In this document: one piece after another, positions 28,175 through 35,375 of the stretch
Position numbering within the stretch: the stretch's first letter is position 1
How the letters are laid out: each line of letters begins with the position of its first letter
Origin: Sneathiella limimaris
GTDB lineage: Bacteria; Pseudomonadota; Alphaproteobacteria; Sneathiellales; Sneathiellaceae
DNA: 64,000 bases
Reading direction: 5' to 3'
NCBI RefSeq assembly: GCF_012932565.1
Contig: NZ_JABBYJ010000001.1
Coordinates: 620,001 to 684,000, forward strand
Program-made: the position numbers and the translations under genes
The notes under the pieces: model-generated
What the model was told of the DNA's origin: nothing
Databases searched by the model: none
Seen by the model: only the letters and a program-made list of their open reading frames with translations

Positions 28175-29149
28175 ATGACAAAAGCCATTACATTTAAAGA
28201 ACCAGGAGGACCGGAAGTTCTAAAATGGGAGGACGTGGAAGTTGGAAAACCGGGACCTGGTGAAGTCCGGATAAAACATTCCGCTGTTGGCCTCAATTAC
28301 ATTGATGTCTATTTCAGAACCGGTCTCTATCCAGCCCCCCTCCCCAATGTTCCTGGTATGGAAGCTGTTGGAATTGTTCAAGAAATCGGCGAAGGTGTTA
28401 AATATGTAAAGGTTGGTGACCGGGTCGCTTATGCGGGACGTCCTATCGGGGCTTACGCCGAAGAACGTGTGATGCCAGAAGATGGACTGGTACAAATTCC
28501 TGATACTATTGATGATGAAACTGCAGCAGCCATGATGTTGCAAGGAATGACCGTCGAATATCTTCTACAGCGAACGTTTCACGTGAAACAAGGCGACACG
28601 ATCCTCTTTCATGCCGCAGCCGGTGGTGTTGGACTGATTGCCTGCCAATGGGCAAAACATATTGGTGCAACTGTCATAGGAACTGTCGGATCAGAAGAAA
28701 AAGCTGAACTTGCGAAGGCTCATGGCTGTGACCACACCATTAATTATCGCACAGAAGACTTTCAAAAGCGGGTAATGGAGATAACCGATGGTAAAGGTGT
28801 ACCGGTCGTTTATGACAGTATTGGCAAAGACACTTTTATGAGCTCTCTGGACTGTCTGCAACCTCGAGGACTGATGGTTTCCTTCGGAAATGCAACAGGT
28901 CCTGTTGATAATCTGGACCTTGGAACATTGGCTGCTAAAGGCTCACTTTATGTCACCCGGCCTACACTGATGACTTATAACGCTGAGCGTCCAGACCTCG
29001 AAAAATCAGCAGCTGATCTGATCAAATTGGTCAGTGACGGGACTCTAAAAATCAGCATTGGACAACGGTATCATCTGTCAGAAGCTGCAAAAGCGCATGA
29101 AGATCTGGAAGCCCGGAAGACTACAGGATCCACGATTTTCACACTCTAA
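28175..29149 (+). CDS. qor: NADPH:quinone oxidoreductase
   Basis: A 324-aa zinc-free medium-chain dehydrogenase/reductase of the QOR type. The nucleotide-binding motif is AAAGGVGLIACQWAKHIGA (about residues 147-165), and the N-terminal GLNYIDVYFRTGLYP and VPGMEAVGIV are standard for quinone oxidoreductase. It reduces quinones or other carbonyls with NADPH. Its codons for the segment TFHVKQGD overlap a parS-type site. Confidence 0.94.
   Translation: MTKAITFKEPGGPEVLKWEDVEVGKPGPGEVRIKHSAVGLNYIDVYFRTGLYPAPLPNVPGMEAVGIVQEIGEGVKYVKVGDRVAYAGRPIGAYAEERVMPEDGLVQIPDTIDDETAAAMMLQGMTVEYLLQRTFHVKQGDTILFHAAAGGVGLIACQWAKHIGATVIGTVGSEEKAELAKAHGCDHTINYRTEDFQKRVMEITDGKGVPVVYDSIGKDTFMSSLDCLQPRGLMVSFGNATGPVDNLDLGTLAAKGSLYVTRPTLMTYNAERPDLEKSAADLIKLVSDGTLKISIGQRYHLSEAAKAHEDLEARKTTGSTIFTL
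28575..28590. promoter_or_regulatory. parS site 4 (15/16 match)
   Basis: CGTTTCACGTGAAACA matches parS at 15 of 16 positions. It lies inside qor, about 4.7 kb from site 3 and 6.4-6.8 kb from the probable oriC. Confidence 0.92.
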
Positions 29150-29172
29150 TTTAAAAAACAGAGTAAAATCTG

Positions 29173-29206
29173 AAAAAGCATCTCCATATTTTGGAGATGC
29201 TTTTTT
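29173..29206 (+). terminator. Rho-independent terminator after qor
   Basis: A perfect 14-bp stem built on GCATCTCCA and TGGAGATGC, with a 5-base loop and flanked by A5 and T6, lies 24 bases after the qor stop. It separates the core genes from the AT-rich islet that follows. Confidence 0.9.
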
Positions 29207-29232
29207 GTATTAATAAATTCAACTACTTAGTA

Positions 29233-29264
29233 TTTAGTAATTACATAAATAATAACTAAAATTT
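29233..29264. repeat. AT-rich repeat A (candidate operator)
   Basis: An imperfect dyad with 11-base arms TTTAGTAATTA and TAATAACTAAA around a 6-base centre. Bases 29237-29264 match repeat B at 26 of 28 positions, in the same orientation. It lies upstream of the nucleotidyltransferase gene, directly next to a TTGACA hexamer (29263-29268) that could be part of a promoter. Confidence 0.7.
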
Positions 29265-29381
29265 GACACCTATTATCGACCAATTTTTGTCAATTTATTC
29301 ATAGGCAATTTTCTAATCAGAATTCAGTGAGTTACATGAAGTTAGCTTTCGATCTAAATCCAGTTACAGGAATTATATTCC

Positions 29382-29948
29382 ATGAAAACAAAGGATGATT
29401 TGATTTCATTTCTGAAGACCCATCAGACCCTGTTCCCGCTTTTAAGACAGGTCGCTTCTGTGAAGAGAGTGAACTGTTGGATTAGCGCAGGTGTTATTCG
29501 AAATGCAGTTTGGGATCATCTTTTCGAAACTAACGAAATCTCTTCAGCAAGATCAGATGTAGACGTGATTTATTTTGATCCGAAAAAAACCGAACCTCTC
29601 CAAGATCGAGAAATTGAGGTCCAACAGAAAACTGAATATCCAGGTGTTAATTGGTCAGTCCGTAACCAAGCTCGTATGCATCTTAAAAATCAGGATCCAG
29701 CCTATCAAAGTTTGGAGAACGCCCTGGAGTATTGGCCTGAAACAGCAACCGCTATAGCAGCCCGCTATGAAGATAGAGATATAGAGATTATTGCGCCTTT
29801 TGGAGTTGAGGATCTATTGTCTGGGATCCTTCGCGTAAATCCGCTACATCCTTTGAAAAGAACAGATTTTGAAGCAAGAAAAAGGTCCAAAAACTGGCAA
29901 AAACGATGGCCTGACCTAATTTATAGGGATTCTTGTGACGATGCCTAA
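29382..29948 (+). CDS. Nucleotidyltransferase-family protein (DUF925-like)
   Basis: A 188-aa protein that resembles the DUF925 (NTP_transf_6) nucleotidyltransferases. Residues about 30-60 have WISAGVIRNAVWDHL followed by SDVDVIYFD, the GxxRN and DxD arrangement that would hold nucleotide and metal. The later part has ALEYWPETATAIAARYEDRD and GVEDLLSGILRVNP, also family-like. The target is unknown. It stands alone in an AT-rich stretch, flanked on both sides by copies of the same 28-base repeat, next to an AbrB/Doc-like pair. That setting suggests an accessory gene, but it may simply be a metabolic or tRNA-type NTase. Confidence 0.82.
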   Translation: MKTKDDLISFLKTHQTLFPLLRQVASVKRVNCWISAGVIRNAVWDHLFETNEISSARSDVDVIYFDPKKTEPLQDREIEVQQKTEYPGVNWSVRNQARMHLKNQDPAYQSLENALEYWPETATAIAARYEDRDIEIIAPFGVEDLLSGILRVNPLHPLKRTDFEARKRSKNWQKRWPDLIYRDSCDDA

Positions 29949-29988
29949 CAAGAAGTATTAATTCCATAAAATCAGTTATTTAACATAT

Positions 29989-30016
29989 GTAATTACATAA
30001 ATTATTACTAAAATTT
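29989..30016. repeat. AT-rich repeat B
   Basis: A 28-base element matching repeat A at 26 of 28 positions and, as reverse complement, repeat C at 23 of 26. It lies between the stops of the nucleotidyltransferase gene and the Doc-like gene. It keeps the half-site TTTAGTAATAA on the minus strand. Confidence 0.7.
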
Positions 30017-30092
30017 ATGGATAAAAAAGCACTCAATTTCAGCATATCTGCTTCAATTTTTAAGCTTAACCATATTTGGAATGTAAAGCCGG

Positions 30093-30500
30093 CTAAACAG
30101 TGGACTTAAACTGAAACGGAATGGCATTTTTCTGGAAATAGCCAATTAGAGACTGTTCCGTATGTTGCTCTGTAGCAAGGTCATTAAAAAACTCTGCCAC
30201 TTCCTCATTTGAAACATCCAGCATTAAACCATTCCGCCGAAGTGTAATCATGGCAAGCGCCATCGCAAGAGATGCATTTCCTTTTGGCGCAGGTTGCTCT
30301 GATAGGACACCTGTAAAAAGCGATGACACAAGTTCAAAAAGATCGACTGATTTATTTGCTGTGATCATCATTCGAGGCCAGGCGAGTGCCGCCCCCAATT
30401 TCACATCATCAAGATCCAGATTCTGATCAGCCTCAGATCCATACTGACGGAGCTGCCGCCGGTAAACTTCCCGGATAACTGATCGTGTTGGCAAATGCAT
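30093..30500 (-). CDS. Doc/Fido-like protein lacking the catalytic motif (putative toxin)
   Basis: A 135-aa protein that I align by eye to death-on-curing (Doc) proteins. The N-terminus IREVYRRQLRQYGSEADQN followed by LDLDDVKLGAALAWP mimics Doc's YGG...Gl.dlglLesAlarP, and ASLAMALAMITLRRNGLML mimics RTALAAALxFLxLNGxxL. At the Doc/Fic active site, where HxFxDGNKR is expected, residues 69-77 read QPAPKGNAS: only Gly-Asn remains, and the His, Asp, Lys and Arg are gone. It is 10 bases downstream of an AbrB-type gene, the usual place for a toxin. It may be an inactive or altered-function relative; the family call is an inference from weak similarity. Confidence 0.6.
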   Translation of the reverse strand: MHLPTRSVIREVYRRQLRQYGSEADQNLDLDDVKLGAALAWPRMMITANKSVDLFELVSSLFTGVLSEQPAPKGNASLAMALAMITLRRNGLMLDVSNEEVAEFFNDLATEQHTEQSLIGYFQKNAIPFQFKSTV

Positions 30501-30510
30501 CAGTTAAGCC

Positions 30511-30756
30511 TCATCGGAACAAGCGTTTCAGGGATGGTTGATAGTGAACTGCAATTTGATCATAGAGTGCCATGAAGTCATCAAATTCAGGATCGATTTT
30601 TCGAATGGCCAAACCATCCCCATCAATGGTCACCCGCAACGTGTCTCCTATCTCATAACCAAGATGACGAAGAAATTCTGCCGGGATAGTCACACCAGCT
30701 GCGCTCCCGGTTTTGCGGAGTTTGGTCTCAAATGGATTGAGATCCTTTTTCACCAT
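30511..30756 (-). CDS. AbrB/SpoVT/MazE-type antitoxin-like DNA-binding protein
   Basis: An 81-aa protein with a swapped-hairpin AbrB domain: residues about 11-52 read LRKTGSAAGVTIPAEFLRHL then GYEIGDTLRVTIDGDGLAIRKI. The C-terminal 30 residues (FDDFMALYDQIAVHYQPSLKRLF) form a likely helix that would bind a partner, as in antitoxins. It is upstream of, and 10 bases from, the Doc-like gene. Repeat C lies 28 bases before its ATG, overlapping a TATAAT on the minus strand, so autoregulation is likely. Confidence 0.82.
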   Translation of the reverse strand: MVKKDLNPFETKLRKTGSAAGVTIPAEFLRHLGYEIGDTLRVTIDGDGLAIRKIDPEFDDFMALYDQIAVHYQPSLKRLFR

Positions 30757-30783
30757 TGTCTCTAATCCCTAAATTTAAAGGAT

Positions 30784-30809
30784 AATTTTAGTAATAACAT
30801 ACGTAATTA
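30784..30809. repeat. AT-rich repeat C, inverted copy, at the abrB promoter
   Basis: A 26-base element whose reverse complement matches repeat B at 23 of 26 positions. It holds the half-site TTTAGTAATAA. It overlaps ATTATA (30806-30811), which reads TATAAT on the minus strand, a candidate -10 for the abrB-like gene. Confidence 0.7.
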
Positions 30810-30860
30810 TAAACATATAGCCTTAATCTTGATATGATCTAAGGAATTGAAAATGCAAAT

Positions 30861-30891
30861 AAAAAGGCGCCAGCCAAAAAAGCTGACGCCT
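30861..30891 (-). terminator. Rho-independent terminator of the rho gene
   Basis: On the minus strand AGGCGTCAGC and GCTGGCGCCT form a 10-bp stem with one mismatch or wobble pair, loop of T-rich seven bases, followed by five T. It lies just after the rho stop. Confidence 0.83.
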
Positions 30892-30918
30892 ATAAAAATT
30901 AAGATTTTTGAGGAATCA

Positions 30919-32175
30919 CTAGGTATTCATACTATCGAAGAAATCATCGTTCGTTTTACTACCGCGTAGTTTATCGAGCAGGAATTCCATCGCATCCGTG
31001 GTACCCATTGGATTAAGAATACGGCGAAGAACCCACATTTTCTGCAAGGTTGGTTTATCGACCAGCAGTTCCTCTTTCCGGGTACCGGATTTGGTAATAT
31101 CGATAGCTGGGAAGACCCTCTTATCAGAGAGTTTCCGATCCAGAATAATCTCGGAGTTACCAGTGCCTTTAAATTCTTCAAAGATCACTTCATCCATACG
31201 AGAGCCTGTATCAATCAGAGCTGTCGCCACAATTGTAAGAGATCCACCCTCTTCAATATTCCGGGCAGCACCGAAGAAGCGCTTAGGGCGTTGCAGGGCG
31301 TTGGCATCCACACCACCGGTCAAAACCTTACCACTGGACGGAACAACCGTGTTATAGGCGCGGGCAAGACGGGTAATACTATCCAGGAGGATCACAACAT
31401 CCCGTTTATGTTCTACCAGGCGCTTAGCCTTTTCAATCACCATTTCTGCGACTTGTACGTGACGGGCAGCTGGCTCATCAAAGGTTGAGGAAATAACCTC
31501 TCCTTTCACGGAGCGCTTCATATCCGTCACCTCTTCCGGACGTTCATCGATAAGAAGAACGATCAAATAGACTTCCGGATTATTTGTGGTGATGGAATTG
31601 GCGATATTTTGAAGGAGAACGGTTTTACCGGTTCTTGGCGGCGCTACAATCAAAGATCGCTGCCCCTTGCCTTGCGGCGATACCAGGTCAATAACCCTGG
31701 CAGAACTGATTTCTTTGGTTGGATCTGGTGTTTCGAGCTGAATTCTCTCTTCTGGATAGAGAGGTGTCAGATTATCAAAATTAATTTTATGACGGGCTTT
31801 TTCTGGGTCTTCAAAGTTAATTTTTTGAACCTTCAGAAGGGCAAAATACCTTTCACCGTCTTTAGGGCTTCGAATTTCACCTTCAACTGTATCCCCTGTT
31901 CGAAGGGAAAATTTTCGGATCTGGCTTGGGGAGACATAAATATCATCCGGTCCTGCCAGATAGTTAGCATCCGGTGATCTCAAGAAACCAAACCCGTCCT
32001 GCAGAATTTCAAGAACACCACCACCGGTGATCTCTTCCCCCTTGTCAGCTTCGTGTTTCAAGATGGCAAACAGAAGTTCCTGTTTACGCATGGTGGAGGC
32101 ATTTTCAATATCGAGAGCTTCTGCTGCTGCGAGAAGTTCTGGGGGAGTTTTCTTTTTCAGTTCTTGAAGATTCAT
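30919..32175 (-). CDS. rho: Transcription termination factor Rho
   Basis: Rho (418 aa) is the hexameric RNA-dependent ATPase that ends transcripts. The N-terminal cold-shock-like RNA-binding domain has [18 protein letters not shown], the Walker A is [21 protein letters not shown] follows, and the Q- and R-loop regions ([19 protein letters not shown]) are present. It stands after hemJ on the minus strand, with a 245-base leader that could be long enough for autoregulation by attenuation, as is known for rho in other bacteria. Confidence 0.97.
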   Translation of the reverse strand: MNLQELKKKTPPELLAAAEALDIENASTMRKQELLFAILKHEADKGEEITGGGVLEILQDGFGFLRSPDANYLAGPDDIYVSPSQIRKFSLRTGDTVEGEIRSPKDGERYFALLKVQKINFEDPEKARHKINFDNLTPLYPEERIQLETPDPTKEISSARVIDLVSPQGKGQRSLIVAPPRTGKTVLLQNIANSITTNNPEVYLIVLLIDERPEEVTDMKRSVKGEVISSTFDEPAARHVQVAEMVIEKAKRLVEHKRDVVILLDSITRLARAYNTVVPSSGKVLTGGVDANALQRPKRFFGAARNIEEGGSLTIVATALIDTGSRMDEVIFEEFKGTGNSEIILDRKLSDKRVFPAIDITKSGTRKEELLVDKPTLQKMWVLRRILNPMGTTDAMEFLLDKLRGSKTNDDFFDSMNT

Positions 32176-32316
32176 GTAAATCTCTGAGGATTAATTAGAC
32201 ACAATTGAAATAGGAAAGGTAAATATTCTTACGAAGGAAAAGTAAGGATAACGCTGATTTTCAAGCGATTAAGATGTTTCTATTGAGTGGAACCAATTAG
32301 GTTGAAACAACAGGTC

Positions 32317-32338
32317 CCGATGATAGGGAGATCATCGG
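32317..32338 (-). other. Hairpin in the leader between hemJ and rho
   Basis: CCGATGAT and ATCATCGG form a perfect 8-bp stem with a 6-base loop in the 245-base gap upstream of rho. No T-run follows it on the transcribed strand, so it is not an obvious terminator; it could be an RNA structure in the rho leader or a hemJ 3' end stabiliser. Confidence 0.35.
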
Positions 32339-32420
32339 TTGAGGAAAAGAAATGCCAGCATACTCCTGGCAAGTCAACAGGCTAAAGTGAAAAAAGATCA
32401 AATATTTCAAAAAAATCACA

Positions 32421-32867
32421 TTAAAAGGGCTTCACCACAACCATCACGACAATAATGATCATCAATACCGTCGGAATTTCATTCACATATCGATAAAATT
32501 TGGCTGACCGCGTGTTGGAATCGCTTTCAAACAGCCGGCGCCACTTGGATAAAGACCCATGAAAACCGCCCATGACGAACAACATGGCAAGTTTGATCCA
32601 AATCCAGGCGGAAGACCAATCCACAATCCCTGGAATACTGAGCAACAATCCCCCAAACAGGAAGGTCATAAACATTGCAGGGTTAATAATGCCCCGAAGC
32701 AGGCGCCGCTCCATGATTTTGAATGTTTCAGACTGAACTGAACCGGGCTCTGCATCAGCATGATAAACGTATAACCGTGGCAGATAAAACATACCTGCCA
32801 TCCAGGCAATCACAGACATAATATGCAGCGCTTTGATCCAGAGATAGTAATCAGCGAGAAAATCCAA
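32421..32867 (-). CDS. hemJ: Protoporphyrinogen IX oxidase HemJ
   Basis: A 148-aa integral membrane protein with four hydrophobic segments that oxidises protoporphyrinogen IX to protoporphyrin IX, the step before iron insertion. The N-terminus YLWIKALHIMSVIAWMAGMF contains the conserved His15, and RRLLRGIINPAM holds a conserved basic region. It sits directly after hemH and hemE, so the last three haem-synthesis steps shown here (decarboxylation, oxidation, iron insertion) are encoded together. Confidence 0.94.
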   Translation of the reverse strand: MDFLADYYLWIKALHIMSVIAWMAGMFYLPRLYVYHADAEPGSVQSETFKIMERRLLRGIINPAMFMTFLFGGLLLSIPGIVDWSSAWIWIKLAMLFVMGGFHGSLSKWRRLFESDSNTRSAKFYRYVNEIPTVLMIIIVVMVVVKPF

Positions 32868-32885
32868 AATAGTCCCCCAAATATC

Positions 32886-33917
32886 TTATTTGCCGGCAAT
32901 CAGTGGGCAGCCGATAGACCCGGATGGACAGATAATTTGCCCCTCACTACTCGTCATCTGTCCTTTTTTCCGGTTCTTTACCAGATTTGACAAACCTTCG
33001 ATAAATCGATCATGAACTGTCACAGTAGGAACTCGTTTATATTCGGGTACCCCTGCCTCGCTGGCAAGTTCCCCATATTCGATATCCAACTCAACCAGGG
33101 TCTCTGAATGCTCGGACACAAACGCGACCGGAATAACAACAAGCGGTTTTTTCTCCAATCCCGCTCGTTTGATCTCTTCTTCTGTATCCGGCCCGATCCA
33201 TTCAAGTGGACCCACTCGGCTCTGATAACAAACAAGATGCTCCAGATCGGGACGGTTCAGTTTCTTGACAATGGCAGCTACCGATTTTTCTACCTGAAAC
33301 GGATAAGGATCACCCCCATCCACAATCTTTTTCGGTAACCCATGTGCAGAAAAAAGAAGCCTTGGCGCTTCGCTTGTCATTTCTTGTAAAGACAACTCAA
33401 TGAGACTTGTATAGGCATGTACAAACCCTTCCTCAGCTGGATAACAGCAAATAGAGGAAGCTGGAGCTGTCAGGCCTTCTTTTTTGGAAGCTTCCTGCCA
33501 TTCTTTTAATGATGACGCACTTGTAGTCGTGGAAAACTGGGGATAAAGCGGCAGAAGTATAACTTCATCTGGAGCAAATGCTTTAACCTTCTTCACAACA
33601 TCAGAGGCCCGCGGATGCCAATAGCGCATCGTGATAAAAACTTCGTACTCATCGTCTTCAGTTGATAACAGGTTCTGAAGTTTTTCAGCCTGGCTCTCTG
33701 TTTGCTCGAGAAGCGGAGATTTTCCGCCAAGATGTCCATAAATCTCGCGAGCGGTCGGTCCCCGACGGCGCGAAATCAGTTTAGCAATTAAATATCTAAA
33801 TGGTTTGGGCAATCGGATAATCGCCGGATCATAGAAAAGATTGAATAAAAAGGGCTCTACCGCTTCAAAACTGTCTGGTCCGCCCAGGTTAAACAAAACG
33901 ATTGCTTTGCGAGCCAT
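32886..33917 (-). CDS. hemH: Ferrochelatase
   Basis: HemH (343 aa) inserts Fe2+ into protoporphyrin IX at the inner face of the membrane. LFSAHGLPKK carries the catalytic histidine, and LLPLYPQFSTTTSAS and VAFVSEHSETLVELDIEY are standard family motifs. A C-terminal extension ends with CPSGSIGC, with cysteines that might bind an iron-sulfur cluster as in some bacterial ferrochelatases; this is inferred from spacing only. It lies 13 bases from hemE. Confidence 0.95.
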   Translation of the reverse strand: MARKAIVLFNLGGPDSFEAVEPFLFNLFYDPAIIRLPKPFRYLIAKLISRRRGPTAREIYGHLGGKSPLLEQTESQAEKLQNLLSTEDDEYEVFITMRYWHPRASDVVKKVKAFAPDEVILLPLYPQFSTTTSASSLKEWQEASKKEGLTAPASSICCYPAEEGFVHAYTSLIELSLQEMTSEAPRLLFSAHGLPKKIVDGGDPYPFQVEKSVAAIVKKLNRPDLEHLVCYQSRVGPLEWIGPDTEEEIKRAGLEKKPLVVIPVAFVSEHSETLVELDIEYGELASEAGVPEYKRVPTVTVHDRFIEGLSNLVKNRKKGQMTSSEGQIICPSGSIGCPLIAGK

Positions 33918-33930
33918 TGTTATATTCTCC

Positions 33931-34968
33931 TCAAGCTTTCCAATTCTTTATGGTTTCTGCCAGTTTAGCTACATTTTCCGGCGGGGTTTGGGGAATTATG
34001 CCATGCCCGAGATTGAAAATATGGGGTCCCTCACCCAGCATCTTCAAAATGTGATGAATGCGATCAACCATTGCATCACCACCGGCAACCAACAGGATTG
34101 GATCCAGATTACCCTGAACAACGACCTTGGGCTGAATTTCCTTTGCAGCCCAACTCAACGATTGGGCTGTATCCAGACTGACCGCAGTAACACCAGTCTT
34201 ATCAACAAAACTCAACAGATTGGCACCAACCCCCTTTGGAAAGCCAATAATTGGAAAGCCTGGATGAATATGGCGAATTTTTTCAACAATCTTGGCAGTC
34301 GGTTTGGTTACCCATCTTTCAAACTTGTCATCGGGAAGCACACCTGCCCAAGTATCAAATAATTGTACTGTTTCGGCACCTGCTTCAATCTGCTTCAGAA
34401 GATATTGAACGGTTGCCTCAACCAACAGATCGATTAATTGATCAAACCCTTCAGGATCAGAATAAGCCCATTTCTTGGTTTCTACATAATCTTTGGACCC
34501 TTTTCCTTCCACCATATAGGTCGCTACGGTCCAGGGAGACCCAGCAAAGCCAATTAAGGAACAATGAGCTGGGATGGAGCTGCTCAGACGATTAACGGTC
34601 TCATAGACAGGCTCCAGTCGATTATGAAGTGTCTCCAGTTTGAAAGAGGATAACTCTTTTGCCGAGCGAACAGGATCTAAGACAGGTCCCTCGCCCTCTT
34701 TGTATGCAAGAGGCTGACCTAAGGCATCTGGGATCAATAGGATATCAGCAAAGAGAATTGCAGCATCCATATCATATCGGCGAAGCGGTTGAAGGGTGAC
34801 TTCTTCTGCAAGCTTTGGGGAGTAGCAAAGATCTAGGAAAGATCCTGCATCTTTTCGGGTTTGGCGATATTCAGGGAGATATCGACCTGCCTGACGCATT
34901 AGCCAAAAAGGTGGCCTGTCCAGTTTTTCTCGGTTTAGGGCTTTTAGAAATCGCTTGTCAGATGACAT
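33931..34968 (-). CDS. hemE: Uroporphyrinogen decarboxylase
   Basis: HemE (345 aa) converts uroporphyrinogen III to coproporphyrinogen III in the cytosol. The signature [18 protein letters not shown] and [16 protein letters not shown] are present, with the conserved DTWAG later. It starts the hemE-hemH-hemJ set and borders the probable replication origin, the same placement as hemE beside Cori in Caulobacter. Confidence 0.97.
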   Translation of the reverse strand: MSSDKRFLKALNREKLDRPPFWLMRQAGRYLPEYRQTRKDAGSFLDLCYSPKLAEEVTLQPLRRYDMDAAILFADILLIPDALGQPLAYKEGEGPVLDPVRSAKELSSFKLETLHNRLEPVYETVNRLSSSIPAHCSLIGFAGSPWTVATYMVEGKGSKDYVETKKWAYSDPEGFDQLIDLLVEATVQYLLKQIEAGAETVQLFDTWAGVLPDDKFERWVTKPTAKIVEKIRHIHPGFPIIGFPKGVGANLLSFVDKTGVTAVSLDTAQSLSWAAKEIQPKVVVQGNLDPILLVAGGDAMVDRIHHILKMLGEGPHIFNLGHGIIPQTPPENVAKLAETIKNWKA

Positions 34969-35375
34969 TGGAACTGGTCCTGCCTTTTCTCAAAAAGTTA
35001 TCCCTCCCAATATATATTTATAAATAAAAGGAGGTAGTAGTTGTTTATCCCTGTGAATAACGGGGATCCTATTTCTTTCACAGCGAAAATTCAAAATTTG
35101 TGGAAAAAAACTGGTGAAGTGAGTGACTAGGGATAAATACGGTATATCGCCAAAATTAGATCGCCTGAATTATGGGGATTATGGGGATAACTTCAGAAAG
35201 AAGACATAAATTTTGTTTTATCCCCACTTTCAGATGAGCTTGTCTACACATGTCCAGAGGTGTGTGACAATCTTGTAAGAACAGGAATAAACATGAGTAA
35301 AGTTTCTGGAAGTCATGAAAAGCTCGTGTTATCCCTGTTATCCACATTTTCCACAGGCAAAACGGGATGATCTAA
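34969..35375. other. Probable chromosomal replication origin (oriC)
   Basis: A 407-base gene-free, AT-rich stretch between hemE and ppsR. It holds one perfect DnaA box TTATCCACA (35338-35346), a TTATNCACA-type box TGTGAATAA (35052-35060, minus), and near-matches TGTGGAAAA (35099-35107), TGGGGATAA (35182-35190), TTATCCCCA (35218-35226), TTTTCCACA (35347-35355) and several TTATCCCTN. An AT-only run (about 35009-35026) could be the unwinding element. Genes on both sides read away from it, parS sites are 6-14 kb off, and hemE flanks the origin in Caulobacter. No clear CtrA site (TTAAN7TTAA) or GATC/GANTC cluster was seen. Confidence 0.85.
35329..35355 (+). promoter_or_regulatory. Three abutting DnaA-box-like 9-mers
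   Basis: TTATCCCTG, TTATCCACA and TTTTCCACA follow each other without a gap: a weak, a perfect and an 8/9 DnaA box. They end 20 bases before the ppsR start, so DnaA binding here could also affect that promoter. Confidence 0.85.
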
